64,000 nt of DNA from Prorocentrum cordatum. Its lineage: Eukaryota; Sar; Dinophyceae; Prorocentrales; Prorocentraceae. Shown in pieces: positions 1-8,431 of the stretch. The translations under genes were made by a program, and so were the position numbers. Positions within the stretch are counted from its first letter, which is position 1; each line of letters opens with the position of its first letter. Location: assembly GCA_963575745.1 (NCBI GenBank), contig CAUYUJ010004536.1:297441-361440 (forward strand). Direction: 5' to 3'. The notes beneath the pieces are model-generated. The model worked only from the letters and a program-made list of their open reading frames with translations. It did not search any database and had not been told where the DNA came from.

Positions 1-946
1 CAGTTCGGATACGAACAAGTAGGAACGGTCCCGAGGACGTCGATCCAGGGAGTCTGACGGGTATCACAGACTGACTGGAGACACAAGTCCAGCGGAAGAG
101 CCTGACGGCGGATCAAAGTCGCGACGCCAGAACACGCATCCAGGGTGTGGAAACTTGTAGGCTGGAGAACCTTCCACAACTGAGATGCGTCAGCCCAGAT
201 CCAGCGAGTGGAAGGGCGCCGTAGTGTGCACGATAGACCACGTGCCGAGTGCACATCCAAAATGTCTCAGCGCTACCCATAAACGAATTGGATAGCACCC
301 GAGGGGCGAGACCGTCGTATGCCCAAGACGCGTCCCTCTGAGTCACTTCGCTCCGGTTCACGGCGGAAGGCCGTTCAATGGTTAAGAGATCCAGGGAGTG
401 GGCCTGTGGACAGGCAAGCCAGAGTCCACAGACGCGGGCCAGGACACGCCTGGCGGTGAAAGACCTACAGTAAGGCCAGAGGCCGCGAGTCCAACAGCGG
501 GAGGGCTGTGGACGGTATTACCGAAGCGCGCACCTGAATCCAAAGGCAGGAGGTGCGCGCATCGGGAGGAGGGCGGCAGAGCGCCGCAATTGAAGGGGCC
601 CGCGGCGCGGCCCAAGGCAGCGCCAGAGAGAATTTCAGGGTGTGAAACGCAGCCGGAGAGGACAAAGGGAGCCTTGCGGCGAGAATGCAGCGGCCACCGG
701 TAGAGTAAAGGCAGCGGGGCCAGTGGCCAGTTGGTCTGCAGGATGCGCGCTGTCACGCAGAGTGCAGATGGTATTACTGAGCGGCGCGCCATGGTCCAAA
801 GGTAGGAGGAGTGCCGCCCAGGGGAGGGGGCAGTGGTGCTGCCCCACGGTTGGAGAAAGAAAGCGGCGGAGGGCCGCAAACAGTGTGTAGTGAGGTGTTG
901 GTGGTGGCGCAAGGCACTGGGGGCGGGGAGAGAGCGGGGAGTGAGC
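1..946. other. Region downstream of the last ORF of the giant minus-strand block
   Basis: No protein is supported here; the open frames on both strands are short and low in complexity. The stretch is GC-rich and carries TCCAGGG heptamers at 44, 139 and 390. Two imperfectly duplicated segments (about 512-568 and 771-825) both contain GGTATTAC followed by a CCAAAGG core. It may be the 3' untranslated part of the element read from 28.8 kb downward, but I see no poly(A) or other terminus, so the element may extend beyond the window. Confidence 0.4.
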
Positions 947-2668
947 TCAGTCTCTCCAACGGAGCCTCTTCTCGTCTCTATCGTCCCGATCGTCGGAGCA
1001 ACCTCCGCCGCGTTTGCCACCCGTCTGCCAGCGATCTTCACGCCATCCATCACTCCACTCGCCCTGCCAGCTGCCCCAAGTGTCCCAGGAGCTTGTCGCA
1101 CGGTCACGCCAGCCGGTCTGGTGGTAGCTGCCTTTGCCCCTGTCGTCTGTACGGGAGTGTCGCAGGTAGTTGGCTCGTAGCCTATCCCAGTCAATACCAT
1201 AGCCCAGCCTCGTGTTCATCTGGCAGGCGTCATACCCGCAGTCCTTCCAGGCATCAAGAAACTTGTTGATGTCCGTGGCCGTGTGCAGTTTCGGGTCGGA
1301 TTTGGGCGCCCTGGATCCAGGGGGCCAAGTTCGCTGCGTGTTTGCTGTCCACAGCGCGCAGAAGACTGCGCCCAACTCCGACTGAAGCCTGGCTATGCGT
1401 CTGGCTGGAGTCTCGTTGAGACGTTCGAGGTCAACTGTGCCCAGCCAGACTTTGTACATGGGGCCGCCCCCTTCCGGACAGGTCAACCGGTTGAGTGCAT
1501 CCTGCTCCGATGTGCCAGTATGGCGAGGGTGATAGCGCCTCTGTCCAGGGAGCTGCGGGGTGGGCGCGGGAGAGCGCTCGGTCCGCGAGCCACCTCGGTC
1601 GCGGGCTCTCTCGTCCCTCGCGGGGTCCCGGGCTGGATCGCTACTGCGGTCGGCGTGGGGGGCTTCCTCCCCGGCTGAGGTCGCGGTATCCTCGCGGCTG
1701 GAGTCAGAGCTGTCCGCCGACGGGCTTTGCTGAGGCACCTCGTCGCCTGGGCGATTATCATCGTCGTCCGGGGCCGACTCTGAGCAAGTAAGAGGACGAG
1801 GGGGTTCGTCTTCTCCGAAGTCGGGAGACTCCACCTTTGTAGGGGGGATCACGTCTTCCGCGCTCTCGTCGTTGCCGTTGTGGTCGGGCGGGTCCTGGTG
1901 GCCCATACGCGAGTCGTTGTCCATCGTGCCCTGGGACTTGTCTGTGTCGGCAGCCATGGGAGTGTCTGGTCTGTCGTCGCTCATGGCCAAAACGCCTGTT
2001 GGGGGAGACTCGGCCAAGGAGGTGATGGATGCAGAGGCGAGGGCATCGGCACCGAGGCTGAGTAGGAAGCCCGTCAGCGTGCTGATCTCATGTCGGATGG
2101 GATCGAGGCCATTTGCCGGGGCCAGCGTCGCCGCATAAAATCTCCAGGGCTCCTTATGTCTCTCGCCGCTGGCCAGGTGTGCTACGACTCGCGCCGCGGC
2201 CACGCGCTTGCCTTCCCAGCGCTGGTTGGGAGGGAGACAGTCGTCTGGGATGTAGTCACCATATATGGTCCTAAGTAACTCTGACAGGAACTCGTCAGGC
2301 AAGGAGGCCTCGTCGCAGCTGGGCTCCGGGGCGCTTCTGTCGCGGTTGGCGATACAAAACTGCCTCCAGGTGTAGTCCAGTCCAGGATGGAAATCGCGGA
2401 GGAAGGTTACCAGCGATCGCCGTGCGGACAGTCCACCGGGGCCAGGTCTGCTGGGGTCCTCAGCGCTTAGGGTGGGATTATTGACGCTCCTGTCGCTCAG
2501 GAGCGGGCCCTGCGGTGCTGGCAGGTCTGGCAGGAGCTCCAAAAGCTGGGTGAGGGTCCTGGGGGTGGCTCTGTCGCTGCACCAGTGCTGCCCGCGGCGC
2601 TGGGCCCAGGGGGATTGCTTGAAGCCTTGGTGAATTGGTCCTGGGCCTTGGCGTCCACGCCTAGCCAA
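947..2668 (-). CDS. Hypothetical protein, acidic centre and basic Trp-rich tail
   Basis: A 573-codon open frame I do not recognise. The N-terminal third is ordinary soluble sequence, and the middle (about residues 225-330) is strongly acidic and Ser/Asp rich. It is followed by an Arg/Asp-rich stretch and then by a C-terminal tail rich in Trp, Gly, Arg and Asp (about residues 515-573) that could bind nucleic acid. It is the last ORF of the block and lies immediately after the preceding ORF, with one TGA between them. A frame offset by one (2497-2691) gives more natural sequence across the junction (DISDSLPWLGVDAKAQ), so the boundary is probably a frameshift and this may be the C-terminal part of the same polypeptide as its upstream neighbour. 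The annotated start is the first start-like codon after the stop and has no special support. Confidence 0.55.
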   Translation of the reverse strand: MARRGRQGPGPIHQGFKQSPWAQRRGQHWCSDRATPRTLTQLLELLPDLPAPQGPLLSDRSVNNPTLSAEDPSRPGPGGLSARRSLVTFLRDFHPGLDYTWRQFCIANRDRSAPEPSCDEASLPDEFLSELLRTIYGDYIPDDCLPPNQRWEGKRVAAARVVAHLASGERHKEPWRFYAATLAPANGLDPIRHEISTLTGFLLSLGADALASASITSLAESPPTGVLAMSDDRPDTPMAADTDKSQGTMDNDSRMGHQDPPDHNGNDESAEDVIPPTKVESPDFGEDEPPRPLTCSESAPDDDDNRPGDEVPQQSPSADSSDSSREDTATSAGEEAPHADRSSDPARDPARDERARDRGGSRTERSPAPTPQLPGQRRYHPRHTGTSEQDALNRLTCPEGGGPMYKVWLGTVDLERLNETPARRIARLQSELGAVFCALWTANTQRTWPPGSRAPKSDPKLHTATDINKFLDAWKDCGYDACQMNTRLGYGIDWDRLRANYLRHSRTDDRGKGSYHQTGWRDRATSSWDTWGSWQGEWSDGWREDRWQTGGKRGGGCSDDRDDRDEKRLRWRD

Positions 2669-2677
2669 GGAAGAGAA

Positions 2678-4492
2678 TCAGAAATGTCCACGGGGGCCTC
2701 GAATCCAATCTGGCTGCTGAGCGAGGGAAGGACTGGAGGCTTTTCTGGATACAGCGATCTGAAGTCCCGATCCAGGATGTGATCCAGGGTGGCCGGGCCT
2801 ATGTTCCAAATCGGGACCAGGCAGCGTCGGCAGCACCATGTAGCGTTCCATTGGCGCCCCCACCAGGCCAGGGCACGCTTGTCGATGGGGGGGCAGCCCA
2901 GCTTGCTCGGGAACGCCTATACCTTCTGCCTGCTTCCATATGAAACATCCCAGGGGCGGGGAGCCAGGGTCCCAGACGAGGAGCGGGGCCCCCTGGGGGC
3001 AGGTGTCGCACCGCGCAGAGTAGGTCTGTGTCTGCGCGGCTTTGAGGCCGAAGCGCTCGTCCCGGATCCGTAGGATGGGAATGGTGGTATTGGCTCGCTC
3101 GGGGATCTTCATGCCCGTCGGCACCATGAGGAGGTCCGCTAACGTCCTCGTGTCCGCCAGGGGGCTGCATCCAAAGCCGAGCGGAAGGTGCCCCAGGGAA
3201 GGGAGGGCGCTCGCTTTGTCATTGCTGGCCCCCGCCCTCTGCTGCTCATGCTCCTTGACTCTGTCGGCGAGTTTCGCTCCTGCCGGCGTAGGGAGGCCCT
3301 GCTCCTCCAGGTGGCTCAACCAGCAGATGTCGCAGTGCCACCCCATGTTGGCGCCGTTCATGTAGGCCTGAGGCCTATTCTGAGCGACCATCTGGCGCGT
3401 GATGTCGGAGATCCAGGTGTCATCGGCGGAACTCAGCTGGTCCTTTCCGCACCTGTCGCGCGTGAATCTGCCGTTTTCCTTCTCGAGCGCGAGCCTCTCG
3501 TCGGGGATGAATGGAGGGTCCAGTCTGGTGCCTGGGGCGGGGGTCGGTGGCGGGGGGGCATTGAGGTCGGTCTTGGACAGGGCAAGTCCGCCGCCGATGT
3601 AAGATAGACCCGCAACCCGGTCGTCAGGGCCCAGGGAGGCGTCGGTCCCCGCCAGCGCGACGTGTAGCGCACACACTGAGCAGCCGCGTGTATCCAGGGA
3701 GGTCAGAGTTGCTGCCGGGACGACCTGTTCGAGGACGAGCATCGGCGCTTTTAGCTGGAAGTCTTGCCTGTCCATCTCGCTCCAGGTGTGCGGGCAGCCG
3801 GCTTCCCGCGCAGTCGGGTGGTGATGCGCCGACGCCACGAGCTTGGAGATGTGGGGAAGAACCGCCTCGATGCGGCCGTGCAGGTCTGCCAGGTCGTCCA
3901 GTGTGAGGCTCCAGGTACGGGCGAATTCGCTTCGGAAATCCTGGTGGACATCTTGCCAGGGGACGCAGAACCCCATAATGGCTTCGATGACGTCCCCGGC
4001 CTGCTCTGCATGAGAGAAAGGCCACATAAACACTCGCTGTTCGCGGAGCATGAGCATCATGACGACCAGAAGCGACCGGGCCTTGCAGGATTCCATGGGG
4101 AGGCCGTCGGTGTCTATGATTCCCTCGCGGAACTCTTCCATCATGGAACCGCGCCCTCGGAGGATCTCTCCCAACCCGGCCATTCCAGGGTGCCTCCTGT
4201 GTCTGCAGCAGTCCTTGGTAACGGTGCTCCAAGCCTTGGGGACCTGACGGAAGAGCCCTTTGGGGGTGCACTGGCGGCGCTTCCAGAGTGTTACACGCCT
4301 GCCACTGGTGTGAGGCAACGGAGGAAGGGTGTCGTCGGGGACTGCGTAGCTCGCGTCCTCCCAGGGGGTGCCCAGGCCGAGCGACCACACCATTGCTGCC
4401 CACAGCATGTTGTAGACTAGATTGGTTGCGTCTAGCCCCAGAGACATGTCAAACAAGAAGCCCAGGTGCGACCAAGCCTTGCGGTCGAGCAT
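2678..4492 (-). CDS. Hypothetical protein with Cys-pair zinc-binding motifs
   Basis: A 604-codon frame with no family I recognise. Putative zinc ligands appear as CDIC (about residue 390) and CDTCPQG (about residue 490), and a further CRRC lies in the alternative frame near 2,830. The last 80 or so residues are Pro/Gly/His rich and less natural than the frame at 2,691-2,850, which suggests a frameshift close to 2.85-2.95 kb. The start overlaps the end of the helicase C-terminal ORF by 44 bp, and both frames are open there. This fits one long protein continuing from the helicase module, although a separate gene is possible. No signal peptide or membrane segment is evident. Confidence 0.5.
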   Translation of the reverse strand: MLDRKAWSHLGFLFDMSLGLDATNLVYNMLWAAMVWSLGLGTPWEDASYAVPDDTLPPLPHTSGRRVTLWKRRQCTPKGLFRQVPKAWSTVTKDCCRHRRHPGMAGLGEILRGRGSMMEEFREGIIDTDGLPMESCKARSLLVVMMLMLREQRVFMWPFSHAEQAGDVIEAIMGFCVPWQDVHQDFRSEFARTWSLTLDDLADLHGRIEAVLPHISKLVASAHHHPTAREAGCPHTWSEMDRQDFQLKAPMLVLEQVVPAATLTSLDTRGCSVCALHVALAGTDASLGPDDRVAGLSYIGGGLALSKTDLNAPPPPTPAPGTRLDPPFIPDERLALEKENGRFTRDRCGKDQLSSADDTWISDITRQMVAQNRPQAYMNGANMGWHCDICWLSHLEEQGLPTPAGAKLADRVKEHEQQRAGASNDKASALPSLGHLPLGFGCSPLADTRTLADLLMVPTGMKIPERANTTIPILRIRDERFGLKAAQTQTYSARCDTCPQGAPLLVWDPGSPPLGCFIWKQAEGIGVPEQAGLPPHRQACPGLVGAPMERYMVLPTLPGPDLEHRPGHPGSHPGSGLQIAVSRKASSPSLAQQPDWIRGPRGHF

Positions 4493-5207
4493 GCCCGGCT
4501 GTCGCGGTGTCGTGGAGTGAGAATTCGTGAGGGTGTAGCCCGGACATCAGGGATATGAGCACGTGAGAGGCAGACGTCGAGAGGATATCGTGGAGCCCTC
4601 CCGAGATTAGCTTACCCAGGGCCTCCCAGTCGAAGTGCTCGTCCAGGGGCGTGTTATAGCGCTCGGCGAAACCGGTGGCCTGGGCGTCACGCGCTTTCTT
4701 CTTGGCAACGTCCAGCTCGCTCTGCCCGCTCCCCCCCTTTCCGTCGCAGCTCCAGGCGACGGGCGAGGGTATCCATGCGGCGAGGTCCTGGAGTGGGTCG
4801 AAGCTCTCGTCGATATCCAGGGAGAGCCTGTGGCCCACAGGGGCGCGGCCGCGAAACCGGACCCAAAGGCGGGTCAATCGCCCGTGCTCTGAGAGTACGC
4901 GAAGCTGGGACCAGGTGGCGTTGGCTAACATACGTCCGTCTCCCAAGATCCGGATGTTCCGCTTAGCCCTGGTGATTGCCACGTTCAGGCGCTCGGCGTC
5001 ATCGACGAAACCCCAGTTGTAGTTCCCGTTGCTCCGCGTAGTTAACACGATTACGATGTCCGCCTCGCCTCCCTGGCTGGAGTCGATTGTGGTGAGTTTG
5101 AGCGCCCCCCACTCTTCATGTGCTCGCCCGCAATCTGTCGTAGTCCAGGGAAGGAAGAGCTGATAGCAGTATGGACAGTATGGTCCTCTCGGAACACGTG
5201 TTGCCAA
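4449..5207 (-). CDS. SF1 helicase, C-terminal RecA lobe (motifs V and VI)
   Basis: A 252-codon frame carrying the second half of a UPF1-like SF1 helicase. TIDSSQGGEADIV (about residues 36-48) is motif V and RLNVAITRAKRN (about residues 73-84) is motif VI with the arginine finger. The sequence between them, with DD preceding the motif VI segment, is typical of the family. The upstream lobe is in another frame that overlaps this one by 156 bp, so the two ORFs are halves of one enzyme separated by a frameshift or, less likely, an intron between about 5.05 and 5.40 kb. The join contains three TCCAGGG heptamers (5144, 5243, 5273). An SF1 enzyme would translocate on single-stranded nucleic acid using ATP; a role in RNP remodelling or cDNA synthesis is inference only. 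Confidence 0.8.
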   Translation of the reverse strand: MATRVPRGPYCPYCYQLFLPWTTTDCGRAHEEWGALKLTTIDSSQGGEADIVIVLTTRSNGNYNWGFVDDAERLNVAITRAKRNIRILGDGRMLANATWSQLRVLSEHGRLTRLWVRFRGRAPVGHRLSLDIDESFDPLQDLAAWIPSPVAWSCDGKGGSGQSELDVAKKKARDAQATGFAERYNTPLDEHFDWEALGKLISGGLHDILSTSASHVLISLMSGLHPHEFSLHDTATAGHARPQGLVAPGLLV

Positions 5208-7159
5208 CGTTGAGTGTCCACCCTGTGGCCTTGAGGGGGATGTCCAGGGCCGGGTGTGTCCTGTCCACCGCGTCCAGGGCCGTCTCTCCCCTTGCCGGTC
5301 TGCCCTTTTCTGCCTCCTTTAGTGTTGCGCAGGGCGCCGGAGAGGTGGCGAGGACCCTGCGGCCACCCATCCATGAGAATAGCCGTCTGGAGCTGGTATC
5401 CGACCACAATTCTGACAGAGGTGCCATTGTTGAGCTCGGGCAGAAGAGCACGCGCGATGTCCACGGCCTGAGCTGCCTCCGGAAGATTGGCAAAGCCTGG
5501 TTGTAGGTCTGAGGTGACCTCCCAGGAGGGTGTGTGAACCATCAGGAAACGGTGCTTGTCTGCGCTTGGCGGCGGATCTAGCTGCTCGAGGGTGGCGCGG
5601 AGGTCACCTTCGTCAGACTCGGCGAGTTTCGCCAGCGCTGTCAGTCGCCCGGGCTCCCAAGCACTAATGCCTCTCCAGGGGATGAATTCAACGATTGGCC
5701 GCTCTCTGAGCGGATCCAGGATGCCAGACTTCATGCCTTTCCCGTAGTAGGCTGCGTTCGGGAAGGCGAGCAGCTGCGGATGCATCCGATAGCAGAGCGA
5801 AAGGTGAACCACGGACGATTCTTGGCCGCGGAGCGCGTGAAACATCCTGTCGAAGATGCTGACGCAGAGCCCTAGGTCGTTCGCCAGCTTGGAGAGCACC
5901 GTGGGGGGCAGCTGATTTGGGTCTCCAACGAGGACCACGGTCCCACCACTATTGATCAGGTTTACCATGGACATGAGCGCATGGAGCTCTGTGGCCTGTC
6001 CAGCCTCGTCGATTACCAGGAGGACAGTGTGGGGGCTGTCTTTTTGACCGAGGGCCTCTGACGCCTCGTGCGTAGACATGATTACCCTTGCCTCCCGTAG
6101 TAAGCTCGCCTTGTAGGGCCTGAAGTTCTGGCTCTTGTCCCCGTCCTGGAACGGGAATTCTCCGCGGGCGTTCCTGTAGTGACCTTCAGGCGTCAGGTCG
6201 ACGAGTGCCTCATTGACGCGGTCCTTCTTTGCCAAGCGCACGAAGTTATCAGGGAAACCCGTGTCTGGGTCGAGGCGCCGCTGACGATGTGCTTCGATCA
6301 TTGCCAGAGCTGGTTGGTCAACCGCTGTGTTGGGACCAGCTGCCAATGCGACCGCGTGTCCAGGGCGTAGGCAGGAGCCCCACATGTCTAGGCAGGCTAC
6401 TGAGAAGGTGGTCTTGCCCGTTCCAGGGGGTCCATGCACTAGTACGGCGTGGTGGCTCAAGGTGGCCTCCAGGGCCCTGGTCGCGTCGCTGTTCGGCCTG
6501 TGCTTGTCCAAAATTCTGTGGAGGGTGTCCAGGCTGGGAGTAGGACGCGCTCTCTGAAAGACAGAGCCTGTCACCTCTGAGATCTCCTCGTCAGAGAACG
6601 CCCTCAGGCCCTGGGGGAGAGGCGGTGCCTGCTGTAGTAGGCCGTCTCCGACAGCCTGCGTGTGGTCGGCGTCGGGAACGCTCTGGTCCAGGGTGGCGGC
6701 CGCCCTGGCCCTAAGGCTCAGCCCCAGTGAACGAGTGTGCCTCAGGTCGCTGGCCCAAAGTCGTTCGGACCGTGGGGCATGCACAAAGGCCAAGAGAAAT
6801 GTCACTGGGGACAACTGGTGGGCAAACAGATCCGCTGGGTTCTGGCGAAGGTAGTAGATCTGGTCGAGCGCCGAGCATTGCCGCCAGAACTGGATGTCAG
6901 AAGGGGCTTCGTCCACACGATACCAGGGAACATCATCGCTAGGGGGGCGTTTCGCCTTGGTCTCGTCTTCGTGGAACTGACCACCCTTCCCACTGTTGTA
7001 GACCACGATGCACCTGTTAGAGGGGTACCTGGGGGAAGGCTGAGACCTAGCGTTTGAGCGTCCTTGGGGTGGATGGGGCCTCCCAGAGCAGGAGGCCACC
7101 AGACTGTGGCATCTGCGATCTTGTCTACTGTCGGGCCCGTGACGGAAATATGCAGCCAC
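5051..7159 (-). CDS. SF1 (UPF1-like) helicase, N-terminal RecA lobe
   Basis: A 702-codon frame with a clear SF1 ATPase core. Walker A is HGPPGTGKTT (about residues 241-250). Walker B is VIDEAGQATE (about residue 380), a DEAG box typical of UPF1/SETX/DNA2-type enzymes. Motif III is GDPNQLPPT (about residue 410), followed by CYRMHP (about residue 455). Residues before about 45 are in the wrong frame; the natural sequence is joined from the preceding ORF near 7.03 kb. After about residue 600 the frame becomes Gly/Arg/Pro rich and is probably out of frame, with motifs V-VI in the next ORF. Together the three ORFs would give a protein of roughly 1,200 residues with all SF1 motifs intact. It lies 3' of the RNase H in the same orientation. 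Confidence 0.88.
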   Translation of the reverse strand: MAAYFRHGPDSRQDRRCHSLVASCSGRPHPPQGRSNARSQPSPRYPSNRCIVVYNSGKGGQFHEDETKAKRPPSDDVPWYRVDEAPSDIQFWRQCSALDQIYYLRQNPADLFAHQLSPVTFLLAFVHAPRSERLWASDLRHTRSLGLSLRARAAATLDQSVPDADHTQAVGDGLLQQAPPLPQGLRAFSDEEISEVTGSVFQRARPTPSLDTLHRILDKHRPNSDATRALEATLSHHAVLVHGPPGTGKTTFSVACLDMWGSCLRPGHAVALAAGPNTAVDQPALAMIEAHRQRRLDPDTGFPDNFVRLAKKDRVNEALVDLTPEGHYRNARGEFPFQDGDKSQNFRPYKASLLREARVIMSTHEASEALGQKDSPHTVLLVIDEAGQATELHALMSMVNLINSGGTVVLVGDPNQLPPTVLSKLANDLGLCVSIFDRMFHALRGQESSVVHLSLCYRMHPQLLAFPNAAYYGKGMKSGILDPLRERPIVEFIPWRGISAWEPGRLTALAKLAESDEGDLRATLEQLDPPPSADKHRFLMVHTPSWEVTSDLQPGFANLPEAAQAVDIARALLPELNNGTSVRIVVGYQLQTAILMDGWPQGPRHLSGALRNTKGGRKGQTGKGRDGPGRGGQDTPGPGHPPQGHRVDTQRWQHVFREDHTVHTAISSSFPGLRQIAGEHMKSGGRSNSPQSTPAREARRTS

Positions 7160-8313
7160 CTGCTCTCTTTGTCACGTGCCAGGGGTCTGGATGCAACCTT
7201 GTACATTGAGGGCCACTCCAACAAGAAAAACTCTTTACCGTCGGGTAGGTTCATAGCATTCCGCAGCCGAAAGGTATCCAGGTCCTCCAGGTCAGTGGTG
7301 GCATCGATCTTGGAGACGCGAACTCCGAGAGCACAGTTACCTCTCCTGGCGAGATCCTCTCGAGTGGAGCCTTTACCATCGTCTACCGTCTCGACCGAGG
7401 CCTGGCTTTCCACCCAGGCGATTCTCCTTAGCGTTTGTCCTCGGTCCTGGAGAGAGTAAGGCCATTGTGAGGGGAGTCGAACGGCGCCGATCAGCTCCCC
7501 GAGCGCTGCCTTGGGATGGACCCTAGAGTGCAGGGAGTCCAGCGGAACCGAATAGAGACTGGCGACCTCTGAGGCCGCCTGCATGGCCAGCGACTCATCC
7601 AGGGCAGCTGGGCTTGTCGGGGAGAGAGCGTCGACCTCCGTCGCGCTGTCTTCGGCCAACAGAACTGTTCGCTGCTGACAGGGTGGGCTCCAGGCAGGAG
7701 GAGGGCGAGGCGGCGGGGGCGGAGGAGGAGGCACGCCCGAGGTGCCTGTAGCCTGTCCAGGTGTGGGATGTGGCCCGATGGTCGATTTCGCTCGCATCCT
7801 GTTCCCGTCGCCGCCCTCGGACAGCCTGAGGCCTTCTCTTGCGGCGCCCCGCCTGTCCATCATGTGCGTCCGCGCCCTCTCCGGGTCCACCCTGGTGCCC
7901 CCGGGGCAGTTGTGCGTTGGCGGATCGTCCCAGAGGGGGTAGGTAATGGGCACGTGTAGCGCGTCATCTGGGATCGAGATGCCAAGGGGCGAGCGTGCCC
8001 CGTCACGGGTAACCGAGGGCTGGACTGGCCTCCAGCCGTGCCAAGGCTTCCGCACGAAGGACAGCTGGTGGAACGCATCCCAGGCTTCCCCTCCACAATT
8101 GCTCCAGAGATTTCCAGGAGTGACAAAAGCGTTCGGGTCTGGCCGCCCGTCCTGATACCGTGCCTCCGACATCTCGTAGTGTTTCTCACTTAGGATGTGC
8201 TCTGTGTCGTCAACGGGCTCCTGGCAGATCTCGCACCAGTGCCGCCACCCGCCGTGGAAATAGACCCAACGCATCCAGGGACAAAAGCGGGCCAGGAAGA
8301 CACGCGTGCCCAT
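6802..8313 (-). CDS. N-terminal part of the helicase protein with C2H2-like finger
   Basis: A 503-codon frame between RNase H and the helicase. Near the N-terminus (about residues 27-46) CEIC is followed by two histidines (C-x2-C-x8-H-x5-H), resembling a matrin/U1-type single C2H2 finger. A proline-rich linker (PPPPPPPPRPPP near residue 200) follows, then about 200 residues of ordinary sequence. After about residue 430 (near 7.03 kb) the sequence loses its character, and the helicase frame (overlap 6802-7159) takes over naturally. I therefore read this as the N-terminal portion of the same helicase polypeptide. The gap to the RNase H ORF is only 118 bp. The specific target of the finger is unknown. 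Confidence 0.6.
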   Translation of the reverse strand: MGTRVFLARFCPWMRWVYFHGGWRHWCEICQEPVDDTEHILSEKHYEMSEARYQDGRPDPNAFVTPGNLWSNCGGEAWDAFHQLSFVRKPWHGWRPVQPSVTRDGARSPLGISIPDDALHVPITYPLWDDPPTHNCPGGTRVDPERARTHMMDRRGAAREGLRLSEGGDGNRMRAKSTIGPHPTPGQATGTSGVPPPPPPPPRPPPAWSPPCQQRTVLLAEDSATEVDALSPTSPAALDESLAMQAASEVASLYSVPLDSLHSRVHPKAALGELIGAVRLPSQWPYSLQDRGQTLRRIAWVESQASVETVDDGKGSTREDLARRGNCALGVRVSKIDATTDLEDLDTFRLRNAMNLPDGKEFFLLEWPSMYKVASRPLARDKESRWLHISVTGPTVDKIADATVWWPPALGGPIHPKDAQTLGLSLPPGTPLTGASWSTTVGRVVSSTKTRPRRNAPLAMMFPGIVWTKPLLTSSSGGNARRSTRSTTFARTQRICLPTSCPQ

Positions 8314-8431
8314 GCGCTCTGGCGGCCCGTCGTCACTGCACGGCAGGCAAGAGGGCCATCGACGGATGGGGCCTTGGTTGTTTGGGCATTATCCAGGGTG
8401 CCAGAAGATCCAGGGTGGCAGCGGAAGGCTG

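Noticed and set aside
5051-5400. Spliceosomal intron joining the two helicase ORFs
   Set aside because: No clear donor/acceptor pair leaves a family-typical spacing. A frameshift explains the overlap more simply, although I cannot exclude an intron.
4449-7159. Helitron-type Rep-helicase
   Set aside because: The helicase is UPF1-like SF1 with a DEAG box, and I see no HUH Rep motif; Helitron helicases are PIF1-type.
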